Source of the DNA: Flavobacterium nitrogenifigens | GTDB lineage: Bacteria > Bacteroidota > Bacteroidia > Flavobacteriales > Flavobacteriaceae | DNA length: 64,000 nt | Assembly: GCF_003254565.1 (NCBI RefSeq) | Contig: NZ_QJRI01000181.1 | Coordinates: 1 to 64,000, forward strand | Direction of reading: 5' to 3' | In this document: in pieces, positions 36,873 through 45,224 of the stretch | Position numbering within the stretch: position 1 is the stretch's first letter | Layout of the letters: each line of letters opens with the position of its first letter | The notes under the pieces: model-generated | Seen by the model: only the letters and a program-made list of their open reading frames with translations | Database searches by the model: none | Told to the model about the DNA's origin: nothing | Made by a program: the position numbers and the translations under genes

Positions 36873-37061
36873 TTATTTTGCTTTTGGAGTTTCTGTTTTT
36901 GCAGTTTCTGCTTTTTTCTCTCCTTTAGCTTTTTTGTTTGCTTTTTTATCGTGTTTCTCAGTTTTCACTTCTTTTGTTTTTGCTGGTGCTGGAGTTGTTT
37001 GTGCGTTTGCCATTGCAAATGTTCCTAAAACTGCTACTGCTAAAATTGCTAATTTTTTCAT
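36873..37061 (-). CDS. Small secreted Lys/Ala-rich peptide 1
   Basis: 62 residues. Signal peptide (MKKLAILAVAVLGTFAMANAQ) then about 41 residues almost only Lys, Ala, Thr, Glu and Pro, very basic and unstructured. Paralogous to the 70-residue peptide at 39365-39577: same N-terminal pattern LLVAVLGT-A, same composition. In composition it resembles the enterobacterial acid-shock protein Asr, without proven homology. The two-component genes lie just upstream. The promoter has the tandem AAAATGAAG repeat (37118-37138). Confidence 0.82.
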   Translation of the reverse strand: MKKLAILAVAVLGTFAMANAQTTPAPAKTKEVKTEKHDKKANKKAKGEKKAETAKTETPKAK

Positions 37062-37103
37062 GACTTTAAATTTTTATGATTGTTATTTTCATTATTTATA
37101 AGT

Positions 37104-37139
37104 CAAAGGTATAACCACAAAATGAAGACAAAATGAAGA
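37104..37139 (-). promoter_or_regulatory. Promoter and tandem 11-bp-period operator of peptide gene 1
   Basis: -7 box TACCTTTG (37111-37104, minus strand). Six bases further are two copies of plus-strand CAAAATGAAG at 37118-37127 and 37129-37138, period 11. The second copy overlaps a TTTG 17 bp from the -7 box. Two direct repeats with 11-bp period is how OmpR/PhoB-type regulators bind DNA. The same layout occurs at 39620-39654. Confidence 0.72.
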
Positions 37140-37165
37140 AAAAGTCTTACAAGAAATTTTAACTT

Positions 37166-38494
37166 TTAATTAGCTTTCTCAAACAGTAAAGTAAAAGTAG
37201 TTCCTTGATTTAAAACCGATTTTACCTTGATTTGAATATGATGAAAAGAGGCAATACTTTGGGCAATTGCAAGCCCCAACCCTTGTCCTTCCTGATCTGA
37301 ACTGATTCTAGCAAAACGCGTGAATATTTTTTCCAACTGAGATTCGTCCATACCTATTCCTGAATCTTTTACCGAAATATAATAGTGTTCATCTGCAAAA
37401 CCGTCTTCTATAATTATGCCCCCTTTTGGTTTATTGTATTTGATGGCATTAGTTACAAGATTATATATAAGGATATGAACCAAGGTTTTATTTCCTATAA
37501 AAACAAAATCATTCTCCATCTCGTTCATGAACTGAATATCTTTATCCTCAATTCGATCTTGAAGGTCCTCCTGCAAATCAGAAACAATTTCACGAAGATT
37601 AATCTCCTCATTCAATTCATATTGATTATTATCTATCCTAGAAATCAGCAATAAATTATTGATGATTTTTTTCAGCATATCCAGCGTCTTTAGAGATCCC
37701 GCAATTTTATCGACTGCATTATCATCTAAAGATTGATTCTGCAACAAATTTTCAAGTTTGTTTTTGAGCAGTGCAATTGGTGTAAGAAGTTCATGCGAAA
37801 CATTTGAGATAAACTGTTTTTCTTTTTTAAAAACTTCAGTAATTCGATCCATCATTTGGTTCAAAACAAAGTCTAATTCCCTAAAGTCTCTTGAAGTTGC
37901 TTTTATTGGAGTATGATCAAATGTTTCTGGTTCGTTTACGCGCCTAATTTTGGTGTCAATAATTTTATAAAATGGTTTTAGAAGGTATTCAATATAAAAA
38001 GTGTCTGCCAAAAAAGTAATCAAGAGAATTATCACAAAAACAATGATGATAAAAAGCTTTATGACAAAAGTCAAATCATTTACCTCGCTTAAACTGCTTC
38101 CAATTTCGAGCTGATAATCTTGCCCTTCGTAAGTAAAGTGATGCTGTAATATTCTGTATTCGCTTTCTTCATTTTCAATCTTGCGATACTCGTTTGTAAA
38201 AGTTGTTTTTTTCTGATGCGGTTTTATCGGCATTTTTGAAAGCACCAAAAACTCACTGTGAAGTGTCGAAAATTCAGAAAAAGTTTGAGTCGAGTCATCT
38301 TGATTTTCCATAAAATCATTGATTTCCTCCTGATTAAGATGCTCGATAAACTTTTTCTTTTTCTCTAGTAGACTATTATTAATATGATGATAAACTACAT
38401 TTTCTACCAAAATAGGAAGCATCAACCATAAAACCAAAATGACCAGCAATCTGGTCATGGCGTTAAAAATGGCTAATTGATGTTTTATTTTCAC
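37166..38494 (-). CDS. Sensor histidine kinase
   Basis: 442 residues. First helix about 10-32, periplasmic domain about 33-140, second helix about 143-165, HAMP-like linker, then HisKA with FISNVSHELLTP (phospho-His near 233) and HATPase_c with NLVTNAIKYNK (N box), DSGIGM (G1) and GQGLGLAIAQ (G2). Senses an unknown envelope signal and phosphorylates the OmpR-type regulator 10 bp upstream in the same operon. Flanked on both sides by small Lys-rich secreted peptide genes. Confidence 0.95.
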   Translation of the reverse strand: MKIKHQLAIFNAMTRLLVILVLWLMLPILVENVVYHHINNSLLEKKKKFIEHLNQEEINDFMENQDDSTQTFSEFSTLHSEFLVLSKMPIKPHQKKTTFTNEYRKIENEESEYRILQHHFTYEGQDYQLEIGSSLSEVNDLTFVIKLFIIIVFVIILLITFLADTFYIEYLLKPFYKIIDTKIRRVNEPETFDHTPIKATSRDFRELDFVLNQMMDRITEVFKKEKQFISNVSHELLTPIALLKNKLENLLQNQSLDDNAVDKIAGSLKTLDMLKKIINNLLLISRIDNNQYELNEEINLREIVSDLQEDLQDRIEDKDIQFMNEMENDFVFIGNKTLVHILIYNLVTNAIKYNKPKGGIIIEDGFADEHYYISVKDSGIGMDESQLEKIFTRFARISSDQEGQGLGLAIAQSIASFHHIQIKVKSVLNQGTTFTLLFEKAN

Positions 38495-38504
38495 AAGAAT
38501 AAAT

Positions 38505-39179
38505 TTATTCGTTTATACGATACCCCACATTTCGAACCGTTTCAAACCAATCTATTGAAGTATGTTTGTCTAATTTTTTTCGAAGATTTCGAACATGAAC
38601 ATCTATAAAGTTGGAATCTGAATTGACTTCTAGAATATCTCCCCAAATATGTTCGGTCAATTGTAACCTTGTAATCACACGGTTTTTATTGAGAACTAAA
38701 TACTGAAAAATATCAAATTCTTTTTTAGTGAGACTTAAGGGAATTTCATCAAAACTCACCTTATAATCTTGAAGTTGTAATAAAAAGCCATGAATGCTTA
38801 AATTGTTTAAAGTAAAACCATGAATCCTGCGAATTACAGCAAACAATCTTGCTCCCAATTCTGTCAAGGCAAAAGGTTTTGTCAAATAATCATCGGCACC
38901 AAGATGAAGTCCGTTAATCCTGTCATCCAATTCTCCCCGCGCTGTAAGGACAATTACTGCAATTTTTGACTTAGTTTTTCGAATCGTTTGCAAAACCTCA
39001 AAACCATCGCCATCAGGCAACCCCAAATCCAACAGCATGGCATCATAATCATTGCTTCCAAATTCGTCCAATGCATCGGCACAATTATTTGCAATTTTAC
39101 AGATATAACCAGCATTGCACAGAAAATCGTAAACCTCTACAGCAAGTTCTTTATTATCCTCAACTATTAAAACATTCAT
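38505..39179 (-). CDS. OmpR/PhoB-type response regulator
   Basis: 224 residues from ATG 39179 (MNVLIVEDNKE); a start at 39200 would add seven non-family residues. Receiver domain with acidic pair ED at 7-8, phospho-Asp51 (LLDLGLPDGDG), Thr of VLTARGE and Lys of LTKPFA. The C-terminal winged helix ends with SNFIDVHVRNLRKKLD. Likely target: the tandem AAAATGAAG sites before the two flanking peptide genes. No good promoter of its own was seen in 39180-39257, so partial read-through from the peptide 2 gene is possible. Confidence 0.95.
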   Translation of the reverse strand: MNVLIVEDNKELAVEVYDFLCNAGYICKIANNCADALDEFGSNDYDAMLLDLGLPDGDGFEVLQTIRKTKSKIAVIVLTARGELDDRINGLHLGADDYLTKPFALTELGARLFAVIRRIHGFTLNNLSIHGFLLQLQDYKVSFDEIPLSLTKKEFDIFQYLVLNKNRVITRLQLTEHIWGDILEVNSDSNFIDVHVRNLRKKLDKHTSIDWFETVRNVGYRINE

Positions 39180-39257
39180 AAACAAAGCATTTAAGCACAA
39201 CTAAAATTAATCAATTATCAAAAGTCTAGCGGCACATTATTAAAAAATTAACGAATG

Positions 39258-39288
39258 AAAAAAGCTGACAAATTTCTTCATCAGCTTC
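39258..39288 (-). terminator. Terminator of small Lys-rich peptide gene 2
   Basis: Stem AAGCTGA with TCAGCTT (39262-39287), then TTTTTTCA on the minus strand. It resembles the peptide 1 terminator, as expected for paralogous units. Confidence 0.75.
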
Positions 39289-39364
39289 TTCAATCGCATT
39301 CTCATAATCATTATTCCTGTTTTGCCTTCGTTACAATGCTTCGAAAACAAAACGAGAGCAATTT

Positions 39365-39577
39365 TTATTTTTTAGCTTTTGCGGTTTCTGGTTTAGCAGC
39401 TTCTGTTTTTGGAGCTTCAGTTTTTACTGATTTTGCTTTTTTATCAGATTTGTGTTTAGGATGTTTTGTAGCTTTCACTTCTTTTGCTGGAGCTGTTTTT
39501 CCATCTTTTGCAGGAAATGCGTGAACCATTGCACTTGTTCCTAAAACTGCCACTAGTAACATTAATAAATTTCTCAT
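39365..39577 (-). CDS. Small secreted Lys/Ala-rich peptide 2
   Basis: 70 residues: signal peptide (MRNLLMLLVAVLGTSAMVHA) then a basic low-complexity tail with KHPKHKSDKKAK and repeated KTEA/KPETAK. Paralogue of the 62-residue peptide at 36873. Upstream on the same strand of the response regulator. The promoter carries the same tandem repeat. Function unknown; secreted basic peptides could bind anionic surface polymers or buffer protons (inference). Confidence 0.82.
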   Translation of the reverse strand: MRNLLMLLVAVLGTSAMVHAFPAKDGKTAPAKEVKATKHPKHKSDKKAKSVKTEAPKTEAAKPETAKAKK

Positions 39578-39619
39578 GATTTCTAAGATTTATGAATTAA
39601 TACCTTTTATTTTACAGAT

Positions 39620-39654
39620 CAAAATTACCTTCTGAAAATGAAGCCAAAATGAAG
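39620..39654 (-). promoter_or_regulatory. Promoter and tandem 11-bp-period operator of peptide gene 2
   Basis: -7 box TAATTTTG (39627-39620), six bases, then AAAATGAAG copies within 39634-39643 and 39645-39654, period 11. The second overlaps a TTTG 17 bp from the -7 box. Geometry is identical to 37104-37139. Confidence 0.72.
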
Positions 39655-39698
39655 AAATCCCTGAATAAAAAATTTTAACTTGATATTAACGCTTTGAG

Positions 39699-39842
39699 TT
39701 TTTTTTACCTTATAAGTTATATAAGTTCATTTAAAAACTCTTCACAAATATGTAGACGCACTGCAGTGCGTCTCTACAAGCGCGCCTCTACAGGCGTGTC
39801 TCAACTAAAATGAACTTATATAACTTATATGGTGGAAAAAAA
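39699..39842. repeat. Nested palindromic element upstream of polA (MITE-like)
   Basis: Outer arms 39711-39732 and 39808-39829 are a perfect 22-bp inverted repeat (TATAAGTTATATAAGTTCAT..), with weaker similarity continuing into T-rich ends. Inside is a perfect 20-bp palindrome AGACGCACTGCAGTGCGTCT at 39754-39773 and a smaller GC-rich repeat (CGCGCCTCTACAGGCGTG). No coding capacity. GC-rich core in an AT-rich spacer. Together with 39578-39698 this makes up the gene-free interval before polA. Confidence 0.75.
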
Positions 39843-39903
39843 ATCCTGTTAGTCTAATTTTTGAGAACCCAATTGTTTATTTTTACAGACTAATATTTTT
39901 AAT

Positions 39904-42741
39904 ATGTCAACTCAAAAACGCCTTTTTCTTCTAGATGCTTATGCATTAATTTTTCGTGGTTATTATGCTTTTATAAAAAACCCGAGAATCAACTCAAAAG
40001 GAATGGATACATCTGCAATTATGGGTTTTATGAACTCACTTTTGGATGTTATTAAAAGAGAAAAACCAGATCATTTAGCCGTTGCTTTCGACAAAGGCGG
40101 TAGTCATGTAAGATCTGAAATGTTTGTTGATTACAAAGCAAACCGTGACGAAACTCCAGAGGCAATTAAAATTGCTGTTCCCTATATTCAAGAGTTATTA
40201 AGAGCCATGCATATTCCGATTATTGAACTTGCGGGCTGTGAAGCCGATGATTTGATTGGGACAATTGCAAAACAGGCAGAAAAACAGAACTATCAGGTAT
40301 TTATGGTAACGCCCGATAAAGATTTTGCTCAATTGGTTTCTGAAAATATCTTTATGTACAAACCTGCCCGAATGGGTAACGGAATCGAAATTTGGGGAGT
40401 TCCTGAAGTTTTGGCAAAATTTGAAATTGAAAGACCTGAACAAGTAATTGATTTTCTTGGAATGATGGGTGATGCTGTAGATAATATTCCTGGATTGCCT
40501 GGTGTTGGTGAAGTAACAGCAAAAAAATTCTTGAAAGAGTTTGGTTCTATGGAAAATCTTTTGGCTAATACAGACAAGCTAAAAGGCAAAATGAAAGAAA
40601 ACATCGAAGCTAATAAAGAAAAAGGAATTCTTTCTAAAAAACTGGCTGCGATTATTACCGATTGCGATGTTACTTTTAATGAAGAAGATTACGAGCTTTC
40701 TCGCCCAGATATTGAAAAAACAGATGCTATTTTTCAAGAATTAGAATTTAGAAGAATGGCAGAGCAGTTTGATAATTTATTTAAAGCAGATGGAACTCAG
40801 ACTGCTACTGCGGCTACAGACGCAAAACCAGCTAAAAAAACTGCCGCTAAAAATGAAGACCAATTTGATCTTTTTGGAAGCGCTGATGCAGACGAAGATA
40901 CAGATGCCCCAAGAACTTCTTTTTATAATACTTTAGAAAACACAGAGCATTTTTACCAAACCATTCAAGGCGATTTAGGCATTAAAATGCTTTTGCAGAA
41001 TCTGCAAAAACAATCTTCAGTTTGTTTTGATACTGAAACCACAGGAATAGATGCTTTGCATGCAGAATTGGTCGGAATGTCATTTTCTTATGAAAAAGGA
41101 AAAGCATTTTATGTTCCGTTTCCAGAAAATCAGGAAGAAGCAAAAGCTTTAGTCGAAAAATTTGTTCCGTTTTTTGAAAATGAAAACATTGAAAAAATCG
41201 GACAAAATTTAAAATACGATTTAAAAATCCTTTCTAATTACGGTGTAACTGTAAAAGGAAAGCTTTTTGATACTATGATCGCGCATTATCTGATTAATCC
41301 AGATATGCGCCATAATATGGATATTTTGGCAGAGACTTATTTAAAATATTCTCCAAAATCAATTGAAACTTTAATTGGCAAAAAAGGAAAAAATCAGCTT
41401 AATATGCGTGATGTTCCTTTGGAAGATATTAAAGAATATGCTGCGGAAGATGCCGATATTACGTTACAATTGAAAGAAATCTTCACAACTCAATTAGACA
41501 AAACTGAAACTAAAAAGTTATTTGATGAAATCGAAATTCCTTTAGTAAGTGTTTTGGCCGATATGGAAATGGAAGGTATTCGCTTAGATGTTGATTTCTT
41601 AAATCAAATGTCGAAAGAAATGGATGTTGAAATCAAATCTTTGGAACAGAAAATTTACGAAACAGCTGGTGAGAAATTCAATTTGGCTTCTCCAAAACAA
41701 TTAGGAGATGTTTTATTTGACAAACTTAAAATTGGCGGAGCAAAACAAAAGAAAACCAAAACTGGACAATATGCAACTGGAGAAGAAGTTTTGACTTATT
41801 TGGCAAATGACAACCCAATCGTAAAAGATATCTTAGATTGGAGACAAATGGTAAAACTGCAAAGTACTTATATTTTAGCTTTACCAGAACAAGTTGACAA
41901 AAAGACCTTACGCGTTCATACAGATTATATGCAGGCAGTTGCTGCAACAGGCCGTTTGAGTTCTAATAATCCAAACTTGCAGAATATTCCGATTCGTACC
42001 GAGAGAGGCCGTCAGATTCGTAAAGCTTTTGTTGCACGTGATGAAAACCATACTTTAATCTCTGCCGATTACTCGCAAATTGAATTGCGAATTATTGCAG
42101 CTCTAAGTGGCGAAGAAAATATGATTAAAGCTTTCCAAAACGGAGAAGACATTCACAGAGCAACCGCAGCAAAGGTTTTTAATGTTGCTTTAGAAGAAGT
42201 TTCCCGTGAACAAAGAAGCAATGCTAAAACGGTAAACTTCGGAATTATCTATGGTGTTTCTGCTTTTGGTTTAAGTAGCCAAACTTCACTTTCTAGAAGC
42301 GAAAGTGCCGCTTTGATCGATGCTTATTACAAAACTTATCCGCGTCTTAAATCTTATATTTCTGAACAAGTTGAATTTGCTCGTGAAAAAGGTTATGTAC
42401 AAACTATTTTAGGTCGTCGCCGTTATTTAAAAGATATTAATTCTGCTAATGCTGTTGTAAGAAGCGCCGCTGAACGAAATGCTGTAAATGCACCAATTCA
42501 AGGAAGTGCTGCCGATGTGATCAAAATTGCCATGATCAACATTCATAAAAAACTTCGTGACGAAAACTGGAAGTCTAAAATGCTTCTTCAGGTGCATGAT
42601 GAGCTTGTGTTCGATGTTCACAATGATGAACTCGAAAAAATCCAGCCAATGATTAAACACGAAATGGAAAATGCTTTCAAAATGTCGGTTCCTTTAGAAG
42701 TAGAACTTGGTTTAGGAAAAGACTGGTTAGAAGCGCACTAA
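39904..42741 (+). CDS. polA: DNA polymerase I
   Basis: 945 residues with all three activities. 5'-3' exonuclease (1-290; DAYALIFRGYYAF, CEADDLIGT, GLPGVGEVTAKK), a linker rich in Ala/Lys/Asp, a 3'-5' exonuclease with intact acidic residues (FDTETTGID near 376, NLKYDLK, YAAEDAD), and polymerase A motifs DYSQIELR (near 721), the O-helix RSNAKTVNFGIIYG and QVHDELVF (near 896). Repairs gaps and removes RNA primers. Confidence 0.98.
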   Translation: MSTQKRLFLLDAYALIFRGYYAFIKNPRINSKGMDTSAIMGFMNSLLDVIKREKPDHLAVAFDKGGSHVRSEMFVDYKANRDETPEAIKIAVPYIQELLRAMHIPIIELAGCEADDLIGTIAKQAEKQNYQVFMVTPDKDFAQLVSENIFMYKPARMGNGIEIWGVPEVLAKFEIERPEQVIDFLGMMGDAVDNIPGLPGVGEVTAKKFLKEFGSMENLLANTDKLKGKMKENIEANKEKGILSKKLAAIITDCDVTFNEEDYELSRPDIEKTDAIFQELEFRRMAEQFDNLFKADGTQTATAATDAKPAKKTAAKNEDQFDLFGSADADEDTDAPRTSFYNTLENTEHFYQTIQGDLGIKMLLQNLQKQSSVCFDTETTGIDALHAELVGMSFSYEKGKAFYVPFPENQEEAKALVEKFVPFFENENIEKIGQNLKYDLKILSNYGVTVKGKLFDTMIAHYLINPDMRHNMDILAETYLKYSPKSIETLIGKKGKNQLNMRDVPLEDIKEYAAEDADITLQLKEIFTTQLDKTETKKLFDEIEIPLVSVLADMEMEGIRLDVDFLNQMSKEMDVEIKSLEQKIYETAGEKFNLASPKQLGDVLFDKLKIGGAKQKKTKTGQYATGEEVLTYLANDNPIVKDILDWRQMVKLQSTYILALPEQVDKKTLRVHTDYMQAVAATGRLSSNNPNLQNIPIRTERGRQIRKAFVARDENHTLISADYSQIELRIIAALSGEENMIKAFQNGEDIHRATAAKVFNVALEEVSREQRSNAKTVNFGIIYGVSAFGLSSQTSLSRSESAALIDAYYKTYPRLKSYISEQVEFAREKGYVQTILGRRRYLKDINSANAVVRSAAERNAVNAPIQGSAADVIKIAMINIHKKLRDENWKSKMLLQVHDELVFDVHNDELEKIQPMIKHEMENAFKMSVPLEVELGLGKDWLEAH

Positions 42742-42760
42742 AAAAATATTCTTCATACTT

Positions 42761-42792
42761 AAAAAGCCGTTCAAATTGAACGGCTTTTTTAT
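42761..42792 (+). terminator. Terminator after polA
   Basis: Stem AAAAAGCCGTTCA with its complement, 3-nt loop, T-run. Confidence 0.93.
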
Positions 42793-42819
42793 TCATTAAA
42801 AACAACATTGTAAGAATTT

Positions 42820-42827
42820 TACTTTTG
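42820..42827 (+). promoter_or_regulatory. -7 box for the secreted unknown
   Basis: TACTTTTG fits TAnnTTTG. It overlaps a TTG at 42825 that could be mistaken for a start codon, and supports ATG 42876. Confidence 0.55.
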
Positions 42828-42875
42828 CTACATTTACAGCTTACAACAACCTTTAAAGATTTAAAAGATAGTAAA

Positions 42876-43991
42876 ATGAAGAAATATTTCTTATACCTAT
42901 TTCTACTTTATTCAACAATTGCAATTTGTCAGAGCAAGATTTATTATCTCGAAGGAACTTTAGGCAAAAGCACTATTTTTATGACTGTTCAAGTTTATAA
43001 ATCGGACAATGAAACAAGTCTAAATGCAACTTATTTCTACAAAAATTCATTAAAAGATATTAAGCTCGAAGGAAAATTAAACGACAGTAATAATTTCACT
43101 TTCTACTTTAAACCTGGCGATAATATTACTGAAAAATTCTATTTGAAAAAGTCGGGTAATAATTTTGATGGTTTTTGGTATGATAGCAAAGACAAGCAGT
43201 TAGCCGTTCATCTTGAACCTGTAAATTTTGATAACTATAAATCAAATCTCAAAATTAGATTTGATGATGAACGTCTCAATCTAGTAAAATATAAATTTCT
43301 GAAATTCAAAAAACAGAAAACAACACTTTATAACAACAAAGAATTTGTATGGTATTCTGAAAAACATTGCGATTCAGATTTCTTTAGATTGGAAAATAAT
43401 TTCTCAGAGAAAAATAAAACTTTGATTAATCCAATTTTAGAAAAAATACATATTGAAAACACATTAGCTCAGCTTAATTGTGCGTCTAGTTTTGAATATA
43501 GCCAAGGAAAAGGCATTGAAGGAAATACAACAATTAATTTTCTGAACAATGACTTATTAGGTTTTCAAGTTTCAATGTTTTGGGATTGCGGAGGTGCTCA
43601 TCCAGATTTTGGAAGCAGTGGATATCTAATTGATTTAAATTATGGAAAACAATATGGAATTGATGATATTCTAGCTTTTGACAAAAGCGTGACGGGTGAC
43701 AGTGAAAATAATTTTGACGCTTTTTCAAAATACAGAAATAATTATTTTGCTTCAAAATTATTAGAAATCATCACCTCAATAGAGCAATTTAAAAAACCCG
43801 ATAATGACGATGACTGCGATTATACCAACGCAGAATACTGGAAATTTGCAGCTTGGAATTACACAGAAAAAGGAATTGAATTTACTCCGAGTTTCTACAG
43901 GGCAGCCAGAAATTGTGAAGAATCTTTTTTAGTTCCGTTTGAGAGATTAAAAAAATACAAGAATCCTAAATTTCCTTATGAGCTTAAATAA
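42876..43991 (+). CDS. Secreted protein of unknown function
   Basis: 371 residues with a signal peptide (LYLFLLYSTIAICQ). I do not recognise the family. The mature part starts with repeated beta-strand-like segments (IYYLEGTLGKSTIFMTVQVY, FYFKPGDNITEKFYLKKSG). A C-terminal half contains paired aromatic/acidic motifs (FWDCGGAHPDFGSSGYLIDL and a Cys in CDYTNAEYWKFAAW). The second half resembles DUF3298-like modules in its GGAHP motif and the statement about inputs in FDLNYGKQ-like form; this is a weak match. It stands alone between polA and a LacI regulator. Confidence 0.75.
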   Translation: MKKYFLYLFLLYSTIAICQSKIYYLEGTLGKSTIFMTVQVYKSDNETSLNATYFYKNSLKDIKLEGKLNDSNNFTFYFKPGDNITEKFYLKKSGNNFDGFWYDSKDKQLAVHLEPVNFDNYKSNLKIRFDDERLNLVKYKFLKFKKQKTTLYNNKEFVWYSEKHCDSDFFRLENNFSEKNKTLINPILEKIHIENTLAQLNCASSFEYSQGKGIEGNTTINFLNNDLLGFQVSMFWDCGGAHPDFGSSGYLIDLNYGKQYGIDDILAFDKSVTGDSENNFDAFSKYRNNYFASKLLEIITSIEQFKKPDNDDDCDYTNAEYWKFAAWNYTEKGIEFTPSFYRAARNCEESFLVPFERLKKYKNPKFPYELK

Positions 43992-43993
43992 AA

Positions 43994-44026
43994 AAATCCA
44001 TTCGTTGTGACGAATGGATGTTTAGT
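43994..44026. terminator. Bidirectional terminator between secreted unknown and lacI-type gene
   Basis: Stem ATCCATTCG/CGAATGGAT (6-nt loop) flanked by A-run and T-rich sequence, between convergent genes. Confidence 0.85.
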
Positions 44027-44027
44027 T

Positions 44028-45053
44028 TTATTTTTTTCGAGTTGATTCTCTTTCTTTCAATTTTGTCTTGATTACGATTGTTTCATATTCAGAAACTGTT
44101 CCTTCAGGCTCCTCTAACCTTTCGATTAATCTTTTAGCAGCAACTTCTCCAATTTCAACACCATGCTGACTTACTGTTGTCAAACTTGGCGATAAACGTC
44201 TTGAAGCTAAAATACCATCTGCAAAACCAATAATAGAAATATCTTCTGGAACTCTGTATCCTTTTTTCAAACTTACTCGTAGAGCCGCAACCGAATCATT
44301 TTCATCTAAAGCAAAAATTCCATCAATTTTATTGTCAAAAATCGCATCAATTTTAGCTTTCATATCTTCTTCAGAATCGGTACGAAGAATAATTTTTTCA
44401 TTTACCGGAATATTATTGTCCGCTAAAGCTTTCAAATATCCGTCAGCTCTTAATTTTCCAACACTCAAGTTATCTACAGAAGATATTAAAGCGATATTTT
44501 TACATCCAAGATTGATTAAATGCTGTGTTGAATTTAATGCTGAATCGAAATCATCTACAACAACTTTGTCGCAATCTACTTCATCAGCAATACGATCAAA
44601 CATCACGATTGGTGTTCCGTCGTTAATTATTTCAGAAAAATGATTGTAATCTTGAAGTTTTTGAGCTTCTTCAGAAACCGAAAGGATAAATCCGTCAATG
44701 GTTCCGTTACTCAACATTTCAAGTGTATGAATTTCTTTCTCTAAAGATTCGTTAGAAATACAAGTAATTACATTATACCCTTTCTTATCGGCAACTTTCT
44801 CAATACCGCTAAAAACTTTCGCAAAGAAAGAATTTAGAATATTAGGAATAATTACCCCTATCGTTTTGGTTTTACGATTTTTTAAATTTAGACCAATAAC
44901 ATTCGGCTTATAATTTTTGAGTTTGGCATACTCCTTAATCTTAACCTTCGTTTGCTCACTAATTTCCGGACTGTCATTCAATGCTTTAGACACTGTTGAC
45001 ACAGAAACTCCTAGTTCTTTCGCAATTTGTTTTAGAGTTGCTTTAGCTTTCAT
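44028..45053 (-). CDS. LacI-family transcriptional regulator
   Basis: 341 residues. N-terminal HTH (TLKQIAKELGVSVSTVSKALN), hinge helix, then a periplasmic-binding-protein-like ligand domain (TIGVIIPNILNSFFAKVFSGIE..DGFILSVS..VDDFDSALNSTQHLINLG..GFADGILASRRLSPSLTTV). It regulates genes in response to a sugar or similar small molecule. No catabolic operon lies nearby, so the target is elsewhere or global. Confidence 0.94.
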   Translation of the reverse strand: MKAKATLKQIAKELGVSVSTVSKALNDSPEISEQTKVKIKEYAKLKNYKPNVIGLNLKNRKTKTIGVIIPNILNSFFAKVFSGIEKVADKKGYNVITCISNESLEKEIHTLEMLSNGTIDGFILSVSEEAQKLQDYNHFSEIINDGTPIVMFDRIADEVDCDKVVVDDFDSALNSTQHLINLGCKNIALISSVDNLSVGKLRADGYLKALADNNIPVNEKIILRTDSEEDMKAKIDAIFDNKIDGIFALDENDSVAALRVSLKKGYRVPEDISIIGFADGILASRRLSPSLTTVSQHGVEIGEVAAKRLIERLEEPEGTVSEYETIVIKTKLKERESTRKK

Positions 45054-45077
45054 CTATAAAAGTTTATGTAATTAATA

Positions 45078-45110
45078 CAAATATAGTAGAATTACCGAAA
45101 ATAAAACAAA
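45078..45110 (-). promoter_or_regulatory. Promoter of the lacI-type gene
   Basis: Minus strand TTTG (45110-45107), 21 bp, TATATTTG (45085-45078). Confidence 0.6.
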
Positions 45111-45224
45111 AAACAACCATTTGTCTTTGAAATTATACTGCCTATTCGAAAAAAATCCATAAAAGAGGATTATTCTGAAACCGCATCTCCTAAAATTTCG
45201 TTAATAATTAAATACCAAACAACT

